Source of the DNA: Rubripirellula reticaptiva
GTDB lineage: Bacteria; Planctomycetota; Planctomycetia; Pirellulales; Pirellulaceae
Length of the DNA stretch: 64,000 bases
Assembly (NCBI RefSeq): GCF_007860175.1
Contig: NZ_SJPX01000001.1
Coordinates: 558,001 to 622,000, forward strand
Reading direction: 5' to 3'
The notes below the pieces were generated by a model, which worked only from the letters and a program-made list of their open reading frames with translations, did not search any database and had not been told where the DNA came from. Below are positions 53,480-61,298 of this stretch, one piece after another. The translations under genes were made by a program, and so were the position numbers. The stretch's first letter is position 1. Each line of letters begins with the position of its first letter.

Positions 53480-54085
53480 ATGCCCAGCGTCTACGACTTA
53501 AAACCCAAGTTTCAAAACCTACTACGGCCAATCTGCACACGCATGGCAACAGCCGGCGTGACAGCGAATCAGGTCACGATCGGCGCGGTCGCATTGTCGT
53601 TCATTGGCGGCGCATTGATCGCAGCCTATCCAGACAGATGGTGGGCACTGGCAGCGATGCCGATCCTCTTACTGGTCCGCATGGCACTCAACGCGATCGA
53701 TGGCATGTTGGCTCGCGAATTTGGAATGAAAAGCCGCTTAGGCGCCGTACTGAATGAACTAGGCGACGTGATCAGCGACGTGGCGCTTTACCTGCCAATG
53801 GCACTAGTCCCAAACGTTCCGATGTGGGGCATCGTCGCCTTCGTGTTACAAGCCGTGATTATTGAATTCGCCGGAGTCATCGCCATCCAAATCGGCAGCC
53901 CCCGAGGCTACGCCGGTCCGATGGGAAAAAGCGACCGAGCGTTCTGGATGGGTACACTAGCAACGCTACTCGCACTCGACAGGATCAGCCCCGCCGGCAC
54001 CACCATTTACTTGTCAGTCTTGACGCTGCTCGGCGTCGGTACGGTGATCCGACGAGCACGGATCGCACTGAATCAAGTTGCCTAA
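53480..54085 (+). CDS. CDP-alcohol phosphatidyltransferase (YnbA-like)
   Basis: A 201-residue membrane enzyme that moves the phosphatidyl group of CDP-diacylglycerol to an alcohol. The motif region is AIDGMLAREFGMKSRLG, then AVLNELGDVISD: D-G-x2-A-R-x8-G fits, but the next acid position is Asn (L-N-E-L-G-D), where most members have Asp; the last Asp is kept. Five to six helices surround it (IGAVALSFIGGALIAAYP; LAAMPILLLVRMAL). Its length equals E. coli YnbA as I recall. The alcohol substrate is unknown. It is 9 bases after the PAP2-DSP gene, so product dephosphorylation is probably the next step. Confidence 0.87.
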   Translation: MPSVYDLKPKFQNLLRPICTRMATAGVTANQVTIGAVALSFIGGALIAAYPDRWWALAAMPILLLVRMALNAIDGMLAREFGMKSRLGAVLNELGDVISDVALYLPMALVPNVPMWGIVAFVLQAVIIEFAGVIAIQIGSPRGYAGPMGKSDRAFWMGTLATLLALDRISPAGTTIYLSVLTLLGVGTVIRRARIALNQVA

Positions 54086-54717
54086 CTGGGTGTCCGCCCA
54101 GACCAACGAAAACAACCAATTCATCGCGTTGAATCAAAACAGTGAAATTGTTGTCCGCTCGATCGTTAGCATTCCTAAATTTGTCTACCGTCCCCTGGAA
54201 TGATCGCGGATTGGCTTCCAACGATTTTTCCTCGTGACAAACCGTCACAGCAGAAAACGGGAAAACCGTTTCTGCTGTTGACCGTCGATTCGCGGTCGCT
54301 CGACTTGTTGAGCCGCGGATATTCTCAGCAGATTCGCTCATCCGCGAGGCAACCGTTGCCCGTTTCGGTTCGCTTCCTCTACAAGACTCTCCGGCGTCCC
54401 AGCAGCACGTTTGCACATGCGTCCGAGCCGTTCCAACACATCGCACCAGCCGCAAACGTCCAACCCGATAAGTATCGCCAGCAGTGTGACTATGAAAATC
54501 GATCAGCCCATCATGGAGTGATTATTCGATAGCGAGGTTAAGTCGCGGGTTGGGCTTGGGCTCCGTTGCAAACGCTGCCATCGAGGCATTTGCAATGCTC
54601 AATTGCCCTTCAAAACCCTGACTTTGGTGACCGCACGCAAGGGGGTGGTTACAATCTCCGTCGTGAACGATTTCTACCTCCAATCACCGATGCCAAATGA
54701 ATGTCACAAGAACAAAC
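54086..54717. other. About 630-base spacer with one hairpin
   Basis: No convincing gene: the open frames on both strands look like chance ones (biased toward Arg and Ser, no pattern). A hairpin at 54248-54277 pairs CAGCAGAAAACGG with CCGTTTCTGCTG (one bulge), loop GAAAA. It lacks a T-run, so it may be a repeat or an RNA processing site rather than a terminator. Confidence 0.4.
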
Positions 54718-55431
54718 ATGATTCGAGTTGCAATGCTGATCAGCTTCGCGGTGTTCCAAGAGGCCGCAGCGGCCGAATTGAACCACTTGCAACCGATTCT
54801 GGCGAAGCCGGGCAAGGTGGTACTGGATATGGATTTCGAAACCGACTTTGTTGTCGACAAGAACCATAAGTCCTTTGTCTGCGGCCAAGGAACTACCTGG
54901 AAAGCAAAGCAAGGGATGCTGGTCGGGACGGAGTCTTCGCCCGAATACCAAGCAAAGAAAAAGGCTCAAGGGAATGGGCATCTCGGAACGGCACCCCGAC
55001 TGCAAATTCGAGACTCGCCGCGCGATGTGATCTTGAAGTACTCGTTCAAAATCGTCGGGGGCAAAGGAACCAAGCTGCTGCCGATGATCGAAGCGGGACA
55101 CCATTTACGAAGAATCTATTTCGGTTCGGATGGCAGCCAAATTTTGGTCGATCACGAGAAGAAGGCGATCGCCAAAAGTGACTTCGTTCTACAGCAAGAC
55201 CAGTGGTACCACGTCATGATCGAAATCAAAGGAGACGAATTCTTGGTCCGGTTCCAAGACGGCCCCACCATCTACGCAAGCGATCCAGGCGTCGGTGCCG
55301 ACTTCGCCAATTACACGATTGGAATCACGGCGACGGACAAAGGTACGATTTACATCGACAATCTTGCGATGTGGGATGTTGCGGACATTCGTCCCAGCTG
55401 GGCATCAGTGAAAGCGAATCTCGCCCCGTAA
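54718..55431 (+). CDS. Exported beta-sandwich protein of lectin/DUF1080-like fold
   Basis: A 237-residue protein with a signal peptide from the ATG at 54718 (MIRVAMLISFAVFQEAAAA); the ATG at 54697 adds seven residues. The mature part has concanavalin-like features: KVVLDMDFETDFVVDKNH, then DVILKYSFKIVGGKGTKL, RIYFGSDGSQILVDHE, and QWYHVMIEIKGDEFLVRFQD, ending YIDNLAMWDV. These match DUF1080-type or laminin-G-like sandwich domains common in planctomycetes. The ligand is unknown. The gene separates the two parts of the lipid set. Confidence 0.78.
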   Translation: MIRVAMLISFAVFQEAAAAELNHLQPILAKPGKVVLDMDFETDFVVDKNHKSFVCGQGTTWKAKQGMLVGTESSPEYQAKKKAQGNGHLGTAPRLQIRDSPRDVILKYSFKIVGGKGTKLLPMIEAGHHLRRIYFGSDGSQILVDHEKKAIAKSDFVLQQDQWYHVMIEIKGDEFLVRFQDGPTIYASDPGVGADFANYTIGITATDKGTIYIDNLAMWDVADIRPSWASVKANLAP

Positions 55432-55815
55432 CCGCAGGGCAATTCGCCTCAATCTAACCTTTGCCCAATATCTCATCGACGATCCACTCCTCTTCCGATT
55501 TGGCGGCTACTTCCTAGTCAGAGTCGTTCGTTTTCGATTGATCTTTGATCACGACAATGGTCATCAAAAATGAGCGAAACAAGGGTCGAAACAAGGGGCC
55601 CGCGGCAATAATTGACTCTGATGCTTATTTCGGTTGCGTGTGCTTCTTCCGCGAACGTCCAATCGACCGCATCGTGAACGACAGTCCGTAGCGTTCCGCA
55701 GTTTCGTCGACAGCAAGAACTACCCTCGTAAACTTTTCGTCACCACGGGTCGGAACCGCCATCCGGGAGATGGCATAAGCTAGAAACACTCACCCGCGAT
55801 TTGGATGAGCCGTGA
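55432..55815. other. 384-base spacer holding a possible small minus-strand ORF
   Basis: Between convergent genes. A short frame on the minus strand (55625-55762) is listed separately. A duplicated CGAAACAAGGG-like word near 55576-55600 is the only repeat seen. No terminator with a clear stem and T-run is visible. Confidence 0.35.
55625..55762 (-). CDS. Possible small ORF of 45 codons
   Basis: A 45-residue frame opens at ATG 55762 and ends in TAA. The product starts MAVPTRGDEKFTRVVLAVDE and continues with ETAERYGLSFTMRSIGR, then a basic tail (SRKKHTQPK). The amino-acid pattern looks protein-like, and it lies 53 bases downstream of the beta-propeller gene on the same strand. No Shine-Dalgarno site or family match is seen. 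It could be a small gene or a remnant of a longer one. Confidence 0.3.
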   Translation of the reverse strand: MAVPTRGDEKFTRVVLAVDETAERYGLSFTMRSIGRSRKKHTQPK

Positions 55816-57696
55816 TTATTTGACGCCATCGATCGACACAGAGCTTTTCCCGAGGCCGTTCTGAAACTTTTTGCTCAGGAACCGACGGGGTAATTGCATC
55901 GTTTGGAATAGATTGGCCGGAGGTTGTTCAAGTTGCTTGGCCGCCCGCTGTAAACCTCCAGCAATGTGATAGTTGAGATTCCCCGCTTGGTTGGCGGACC
56001 ATAGCTCTTCGCCTCGATGGACGACGGTCACACGGGCTCCGAACGGACGGTAAGTGATCGATTCGGTTTTTCCAGTACCAAAATTGATGTAGTGATCGGT
56101 TCGCTCAGCTGCTCGGACCACTTCGGCTTTCAAGAGTGCTTCAGCACTGATGTCCTGACGATATCCGCTGGACTCAAGAGCCTTGGTTAAATTGGCTTTG
56201 AATGCATCCACATCGCCTCGGACATCATCTTTTATTTCGACTTCAATTCGAAGCGAATCCCCTGCTTGAATTGCAACCAAGGCATTTTGATCGACGGCAG
56301 CACTGAGTTGCGTCACATCTTGGTGTGGAATCCTAACGAATGACAACCAATCATCGTTGATTATCGGAATCCATCCACTTTCCGGCGCCCCCATCCATTC
56401 GTTGACATCCGCAGGAAGTTGATACTTCCAGACGAGCATATTTTTGCGCAGATCCATTAGATATCCGCCGGGTGTGACCAGCACCGCAGGGGCTGTCCAC
56501 AGACTCTCGCCACCGAAGGGAGCCAGGTCAACGTTCGCCTGATGATCAAGAACAACCCTGCCGTCGTTGATTCGGGTAATCACCATACGGTTCTCGCCGT
56601 ACACCGCAAGCATTTTTCCGTCGGGAGAAAAGCAAGGCTGCATCGTCTCTTTGCCGAGATTTGGAATGCTACCTGCGCAGCGTCCCGTGGATGCCTCAAC
56701 AACAAACAGGCGTCCGTTGGCTGCGATTGCCAACCATCGACCTCCCTGCGAAACAGCGGGCTCAAAAAAGGCAGGCACAGGGCAATGCCAGCAAAGGCGA
56801 CCATCGCGACCGTCAAAGACCCGAAGCGTGTTTTCGTAGACACACACGACGGAACCATCAGGCAACAAACGACGATAGTGGCAGTACAAAGGACGAACTT
56901 TTTGCTTGGGAAGCGACCACGCTGAGGCAACTCGGGGTTGTCCAGTCGACAGTCCCGTAATCACGCAGAGTCCCTTGTCGTGGTCGGTTTCGTCACGAAT
57001 CAGGCCAAGTGCTACGCCATGCTGAGGTAAAGTATCGGCGATCCGCACGGTATGGTTTTTGATGCGGACGAGTCGATAATCAGACGGCCGGTCGGTCGAA
57101 ACAAAGATGTCGGTCGAGTGGTCTGAGGCGACACTGTAAACCACCGTTCCCGTGGAGATGTCCAGGACGTAAGGCAGATCAGGATCAGCGTCAAAGGGCA
57201 CCTTATTGATCCGCCGCTTGCCGGCTTGGAAACCACTCCAGTCAAGCACTGTCGGACTCGAAACATCGACCGATGGAAGTTGCTCATTGGTCAACGCGAT
57301 CTCTTCCCCTTCGCCAGGTTCGGCAAGGGTCGGCATCGTAAGTTCAATCGGTTCCGACTTCGAAGCCGGAGGAACAGGCTTGAATACTGAATTCATCTCG
57401 GCCGGCGTCAGTCTAACGCAGGCTTCCCGTTTTACTTGGCGTCGGCTTTTCCGATCGTCGACGCTGACGTCGACAATCAGCAGTCTTCCGTTGGTCGTAG
57501 CTTGGATGACTGGTCCCTGGTAAGTGTTGCCCCGAAGTTCGAAACGAACGTAATCACCAACTTGAATCTCGTTGATTTCCGAATCTTGGGATTGAACTAA
57601 CTGCGCGATCAGTGCAATCAACAGGCACGACAAAAGCAATCGTCGAATCAAAACACGAACGTCGCTTTCCGATTGAAGAATCATAAAATGTCGCAT
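55816..57696 (-). CDS. Membrane-anchored beta-propeller-type protein
   Basis: A 626-residue protein. The start at ATG 57696 precedes a hydrophobic segment (LLLSCLLIALIAQLVQS), a signal or anchor; a frame upstream to 57747 is less likely. A small beta domain follows (EIQVGDYVRFELRGNTYQG) that resembles a Tudor/agenet-like barrel. The middle (about 150-450) is a WD40/YVTN-like propeller: CFSPDGKMLAVYGENRMVI, VVCVYENTLRVFDGRDGRLCW. The C-terminal part (about 480-600) is a different domain with GDSLRIEVEIKDDVRGDVDA and TVVHRGEELWSANQAGNLNYH. No enzymatic motif is visible. Proteins with this layout are frequent in planctomycetes; function unknown. Confidence 0.75.
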   Translation of the reverse strand: MRHFMILQSESDVRVLIRRLLLSCLLIALIAQLVQSQDSEINEIQVGDYVRFELRGNTYQGPVIQATTNGRLLIVDVSVDDRKSRRQVKREACVRLTPAEMNSVFKPVPPASKSEPIELTMPTLAEPGEGEEIALTNEQLPSVDVSSPTVLDWSGFQAGKRRINKVPFDADPDLPYVLDISTGTVVYSVASDHSTDIFVSTDRPSDYRLVRIKNHTVRIADTLPQHGVALGLIRDETDHDKGLCVITGLSTGQPRVASAWSLPKQKVRPLYCHYRRLLPDGSVVCVYENTLRVFDGRDGRLCWHCPVPAFFEPAVSQGGRWLAIAANGRLFVVEASTGRCAGSIPNLGKETMQPCFSPDGKMLAVYGENRMVITRINDGRVVLDHQANVDLAPFGGESLWTAPAVLVTPGGYLMDLRKNMLVWKYQLPADVNEWMGAPESGWIPIINDDWLSFVRIPHQDVTQLSAAVDQNALVAIQAGDSLRIEVEIKDDVRGDVDAFKANLTKALESSGYRQDISAEALLKAEVVRAAERTDHYINFGTGKTESITYRPFGARVTVVHRGEELWSANQAGNLNYHIAGGLQRAAKQLEQPPANLFQTMQLPRRFLSKKFQNGLGKSSVSIDGVK

Positions 57697-57808
57697 GGGT
57701 TCAAATGATGCGGTGAGATCTGCACGGTGGTCGTGAGCGTTGGTCACCGTCCGAATCCGAATGTAAAATTCTAACCAAATTTGAAATCGCGTGAATACGA
57801 TCGGGTTC

Positions 57809-57869
57809 GATGGGCTCTTTCTAGTTGACCTGAAACTTTTTAGTCATTCGATCACCCAGAGAGCCCATC
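57809..57869 (+). promoter_or_regulatory. Hairpin ending one base before the ATG of the YnbC-like gene
   Basis: GATGGGCTCTTT at 57809-57820 pairs with AGAGAGCCCATC at 57858-57869 (11 Watson-Crick pairs and one G-T), with a 37-base loop. The right arm ends directly before the ATG at 57870. The stem would cover the ribosome-binding region, so translation may depend on opening it by a protein, small RNA or metabolite. It could also be a DNA operator. Confidence 0.6.
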
Positions 57870-59603
57870 ATGCGAGCGGTAACGGAATCTTCATTTTTGG
57901 CGAGCGATGGTCAAGAAATTTTCTATCGCTATTGGAAACCTGATTCACCATCCGATCAGGCCGTGATGATGTTCCACCGTGGCCACGAGCATTCGGGGCG
58001 ATGGCAAAACTTTGTCGACACCAGTGAGTTGGACGATTGTTGGTTCTTTGCTTGGGACGCGAGGGGGCACGGACGGACCGCCGGCGAGCGTGGTGCGGCG
58101 GAGAGTTTTTCGCGCATGGTGAAGGACGCTGACGAGTTCGCCAAACACATCGAAAAAATGCACAAGATCCCACTGAATCAAATGGCTGTCGTCGGCCAGA
58201 GTGTCGGTGCGGTGCTGGCGGCGACATGGATTCATGACTACGCGGCTCCGGTGCGATCACTTGTTTTGGCAACGCCGGCGTTTCGGATCAAATTATACAT
58301 TCCGCTGGCGATCCCGGCCTTGCGTTTGTGGAATCACATTCGGCCGGGCGGTTTTATCAAGAGCTATGTCCGCCCAGGAATGTTGACTCATGACACTGAC
58401 CAAGCCAAAGCGTACGCCGACGACCCGCTAGTTTCGCCTCAGATTGCAACCAACATTCTGTTAGATCTGTACGACGCGTCGACTCGTTTGGTGAACGACG
58501 CTAGTGCCATCCACACGCCGACGCTGATGTTCGTATCGGGCAAAGACTATGTCGTTCGCCAGGACGTGCAGCATCAGTTCTTTAATCGGTTGTCGTCGAC
58601 GGATAAGCAAATTGAGGTACTCGACGACTTCTACCACAGCACATTCTGGGAAGCCGGTCGCGGCGACGTGATTCGCCGCAGTGGCGATTTCATTCGCGAA
58701 CGCTTCGTAACGCCAACCGCTGAGTTGCCAAGCGAAACGGCAGCGAAGGGATCGCTTTCCACGTACGAACAACTAAAACAGCCGCCATCGGCTATCAGCC
58801 GCGCGTGGTTCGGACTGCAAAGTCTTTCCTTAGGAACGGCCGGTCGGCTCAGTCGAGGAGTTCGGATTGGGTGGCGAGACGGTTTTGATTCGGGACAATC
58901 GCTCGATCATGTCTATCGCAACCGGGCTGAGGGCACCACGCCGATCGGCCGGTTGATCGATCGAGGATACCTCGATTCGATTGGTTGGCAGGGAATCCGC
59001 CAACGCAAAGTCAACATGGAACGTTTACTCGATGAAGCGATCGCGCAGCAGATCGATCGCTTTGGTGAGATCACGATCCTGGATATTGCGGCGGGCCCAG
59101 GCCGATACGTTCTAGAGACACTCAAACGCAACGAATCTTTACCCATTCGGGCGATCCTTTGCGATCGCGACCCCGGTGGAATCGCCGAAGGAAAAGTGAT
59201 CGCCGCCGAGTTGGGACTATCTGATCGCGTCGAGTTTCGGCAAAGTGATGCGTTTGATCCGGCGAAGATCGGTGACGCCGTCGGTGATCGGTCGGTTCAT
59301 ATCGCGATTGTTTCGGGGCTGTACGAATTGTTCCCCGACAACCAGCCCGTCCAACGATCGTTAGCGGGTGTCGCCGATGTTTTGGTCGAGGGCGGGCGAT
59401 TGCTATACACCGACCAGCCTTGGCATCCTCAACAAGAAATGATCGCACGAGTGCTGCCCAACCGCGACGGCGATCCGTGGGTGATGCGTTGCCGAAGCCA
59501 AGCGGAAATGGATGCGTTGGTCCGCGAGGCAGGGTTTGGTCGTGATCAAATGCTGGTTGATCGCTGGGGAATCTTCAGCGTCGCCACGGCAGTGAAATGC
59601 TAA
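57870..59603 (+). CDS. Alpha/beta-hydrolase fused to a SAM methyltransferase (YnbC-like)
   Basis: A 577-residue fusion. Residues 1 to about 285 form an alpha/beta hydrolase related to monoacylglycerol lipases: AVMMFHRGHEHSGRWQNF (oxyanion), AWDARGHGRTAG, and MAVVGQSVGAVLAATW with the G-Q-S-V-G elbow; the His is in VLDDFYHSTFWE. Residues about 390-577 form a class I methyltransferase: EITILDIAAGPGRYVLETL (SAM motif I), RAILCDRDPGGIAEG, VHIAIVSGLYELFPDN. E. coli YnbC has, as I remember, the same fusion and about the same length. The presence of YnbA/B/D-like genes nearby supports a shared lipid pathway. The hydrolase may cut an acyl ester and the methyltransferase may modify a head group; both are inference. 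Confidence 0.85.
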   Translation: MRAVTESSFLASDGQEIFYRYWKPDSPSDQAVMMFHRGHEHSGRWQNFVDTSELDDCWFFAWDARGHGRTAGERGAAESFSRMVKDADEFAKHIEKMHKIPLNQMAVVGQSVGAVLAATWIHDYAAPVRSLVLATPAFRIKLYIPLAIPALRLWNHIRPGGFIKSYVRPGMLTHDTDQAKAYADDPLVSPQIATNILLDLYDASTRLVNDASAIHTPTLMFVSGKDYVVRQDVQHQFFNRLSSTDKQIEVLDDFYHSTFWEAGRGDVIRRSGDFIRERFVTPTAELPSETAAKGSLSTYEQLKQPPSAISRAWFGLQSLSLGTAGRLSRGVRIGWRDGFDSGQSLDHVYRNRAEGTTPIGRLIDRGYLDSIGWQGIRQRKVNMERLLDEAIAQQIDRFGEITILDIAAGPGRYVLETLKRNESLPIRAILCDRDPGGIAEGKVIAAELGLSDRVEFRQSDAFDPAKIGDAVGDRSVHIAIVSGLYELFPDNQPVQRSLAGVADVLVEGGRLLYTDQPWHPQQEMIARVLPNRDGDPWVMRCRSQAEMDALVREAGFGRDQMLVDRWGIFSVATAVKC

Positions 59604-59711
59604 ACCGAATTTCGTCGCTGATTCCCATCAACCGTGCCGAACTCTCCCTACTCGTGATCATGCAAACTCGACACACGTCGCACGAAAGTCACAAGAGTGG
59701 TAACCACGGAT

Positions 59712-61070
59712 CTACGCAGCCCGCTGTTCTCGATTTTCTGCCAATCCCATTTCTTGCAATGTGTTCTGGCCGTTGTGTCGTTTCGCGATCACACGTGCAT
59801 GCTCGATCGATCGGCCTTGAATTTCAGTTCGACGTTTGACGAACTGACGCATTAATTCGGGAATCTCACTTCGGTCTTGGTAAATAAATCCGATCGATCG
59901 ATGACCACCGGCCAATCGAACTTGATCCGCCAACCAGCAACGATCCGGAACGATGACGGGAATACCACGAGCAAGCATTTCCAACAGCACTCCGCTGCAA
60001 CGGGCAACGTACCGCTTCGGATCGTACAGAAACAAACCCAAGTCTGCGGTGTCGAGCCATCGGTGGTAGTCCGTGGTCGATAGATTCGAGGTCATGATTT
60101 CCAACGGACCATTCGAATCGGCATTCGATATCGCGTTTCGGTAACTGCGATGCAGCGATGACGGGACCATCGTTTCCCATTTTTGAGCCGGCATTTGCAT
60201 CGACAACCGAATCCGGCCAGACTTCAAAAGTGTCTTTTCGATCCCAGTGATCAACTCGGAAATTGCATCACTCCCCTTCTCTGCCCTCGGCAAACCGGCC
60301 AAGACGGCTTTGACCGGGAAGTGAATCGACGGGGTATCAATTAGACGTTGACGAGTCGGATATGAGATTGCGTTGACACTAGTACCGCATTCCGTTTCGC
60401 GAAGTTGCGCCGCAAGTGCGGTTGTCGTCGCATGCAGGCAAACACGATGCGGCGCCATGCCTTTGATCGCTGATTGCAATTGACGACCGATCAACTTCAA
60501 ACGTTCGCGGCGGTTCGGTGTATCGTTTTCATAGAGCGCAAAGTGGAAGATCACGTCGATACGCATCGGTGGAATCGGCGACCGCTTCAAAGCCGCCGCC
60601 AGCGCCAGTAATACAAAGTCGTCACCCGTATTGATCAACAACGAATCCGAAGACGTCGGACGCACTTGCGTCATCAAGTTGCAAAAGCCATTGGCCCACT
60701 GCGAGACCATTTTCGTGGGCCGTTTTGCCGGCGGGTTCATCCAATCGAGTGCGAACGCCTTCGCTCGATCGACGACAGATCCACTGTTTGGTCGGCCATC
60801 GAAATCGCGAGATTGCGTTGACTTGCCATCAACTCCCAACGACCAGCGAACCATCCGCCGAGTTTGGAAGGTCGGCAACACATTCCAAGACTGGGGAACC
60901 GAACTCAACGCGTCAAAGCTTTCGTGCGTCGCCATCACGCACCGATAACCCAGCGACTCGGCGCCAGTCATCAGCAATGTTGCCAGTTCAAAGAAATGGC
61001 CACCGACATTGCGAATATTATCATCGACCAGAATCAGTCGCGACGATTTCGAGGCACTCACGGGATCCAT
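59712..61070 (-). CDS. GT-B-type glycosyltransferase
   Basis: A 452-residue protein. The ATG at 61070 is used; the frame is open to a start at 61187 inside the divergent promoter region. The N-terminal domain begins SSRLILVDDNIRNVGGHFFELATLLM, a Rossmann-like start (key part GGHFFELATLL) of glycosyltransferase family 4 type. The C-terminal domain has DLGLFLYDPKRYVARCSGVLLEMLARGIPVIVPDRCWLAD, with the ARCSGVLLEMLARGIPVIV part typical of the nucleotide-sugar binding helix. Sugar and acceptor are unknown. It is divergent from the lipoprotein gene. The fold call is by eye; no GT family number is claimed. Confidence 0.75.
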   Translation of the reverse strand: MDPVSASKSSRLILVDDNIRNVGGHFFELATLLMTGAESLGYRCVMATHESFDALSSVPQSWNVLPTFQTRRMVRWSLGVDGKSTQSRDFDGRPNSGSVVDRAKAFALDWMNPPAKRPTKMVSQWANGFCNLMTQVRPTSSDSLLINTGDDFVLLALAAALKRSPIPPMRIDVIFHFALYENDTPNRRERLKLIGRQLQSAIKGMAPHRVCLHATTTALAAQLRETECGTSVNAISYPTRQRLIDTPSIHFPVKAVLAGLPRAEKGSDAISELITGIEKTLLKSGRIRLSMQMPAQKWETMVPSSLHRSYRNAISNADSNGPLEIMTSNLSTTDYHRWLDTADLGLFLYDPKRYVARCSGVLLEMLARGIPVIVPDRCWLADQVRLAGGHRSIGFIYQDRSEIPELMRQFVKRRTEIQGRSIEHARVIAKRHNGQNTLQEMGLAENREQRAA

Positions 61071-61298
61071 CCTTTCGAGCGGGCTGCGTTGATCGTTCCC
61101 ATGAAGCGAGAAGACCGCGTCACAATAGCGGGGAAAGGGTGTCCAAACCAAGGTCATCAGGATGCCCCAAGATTGACATTGCCACAAAAATCAGGTTTTC
61201 GCTAAAGTCCCAAGCAATGGACCGATTCCGGAGGAGAGTGCAAGGATTGCATGGCCGCCGGAGTCCGCTACGAATGACAGTTTTTTTGCGAGGCATGG

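Noticed and set aside
54248-54277. Hairpin as terminator of the CDP-alcohol transferase transcript
   Set aside because: No T-run on either side and 160 bases after the stop; kept only as a structural feature of the spacer.
53985-54455. 156-codon minus-strand frame overlapping the CDP-alcohol transferase end
   Set aside because: Arg/Ser-rich, no motif, and it overlaps a well-supported gene.
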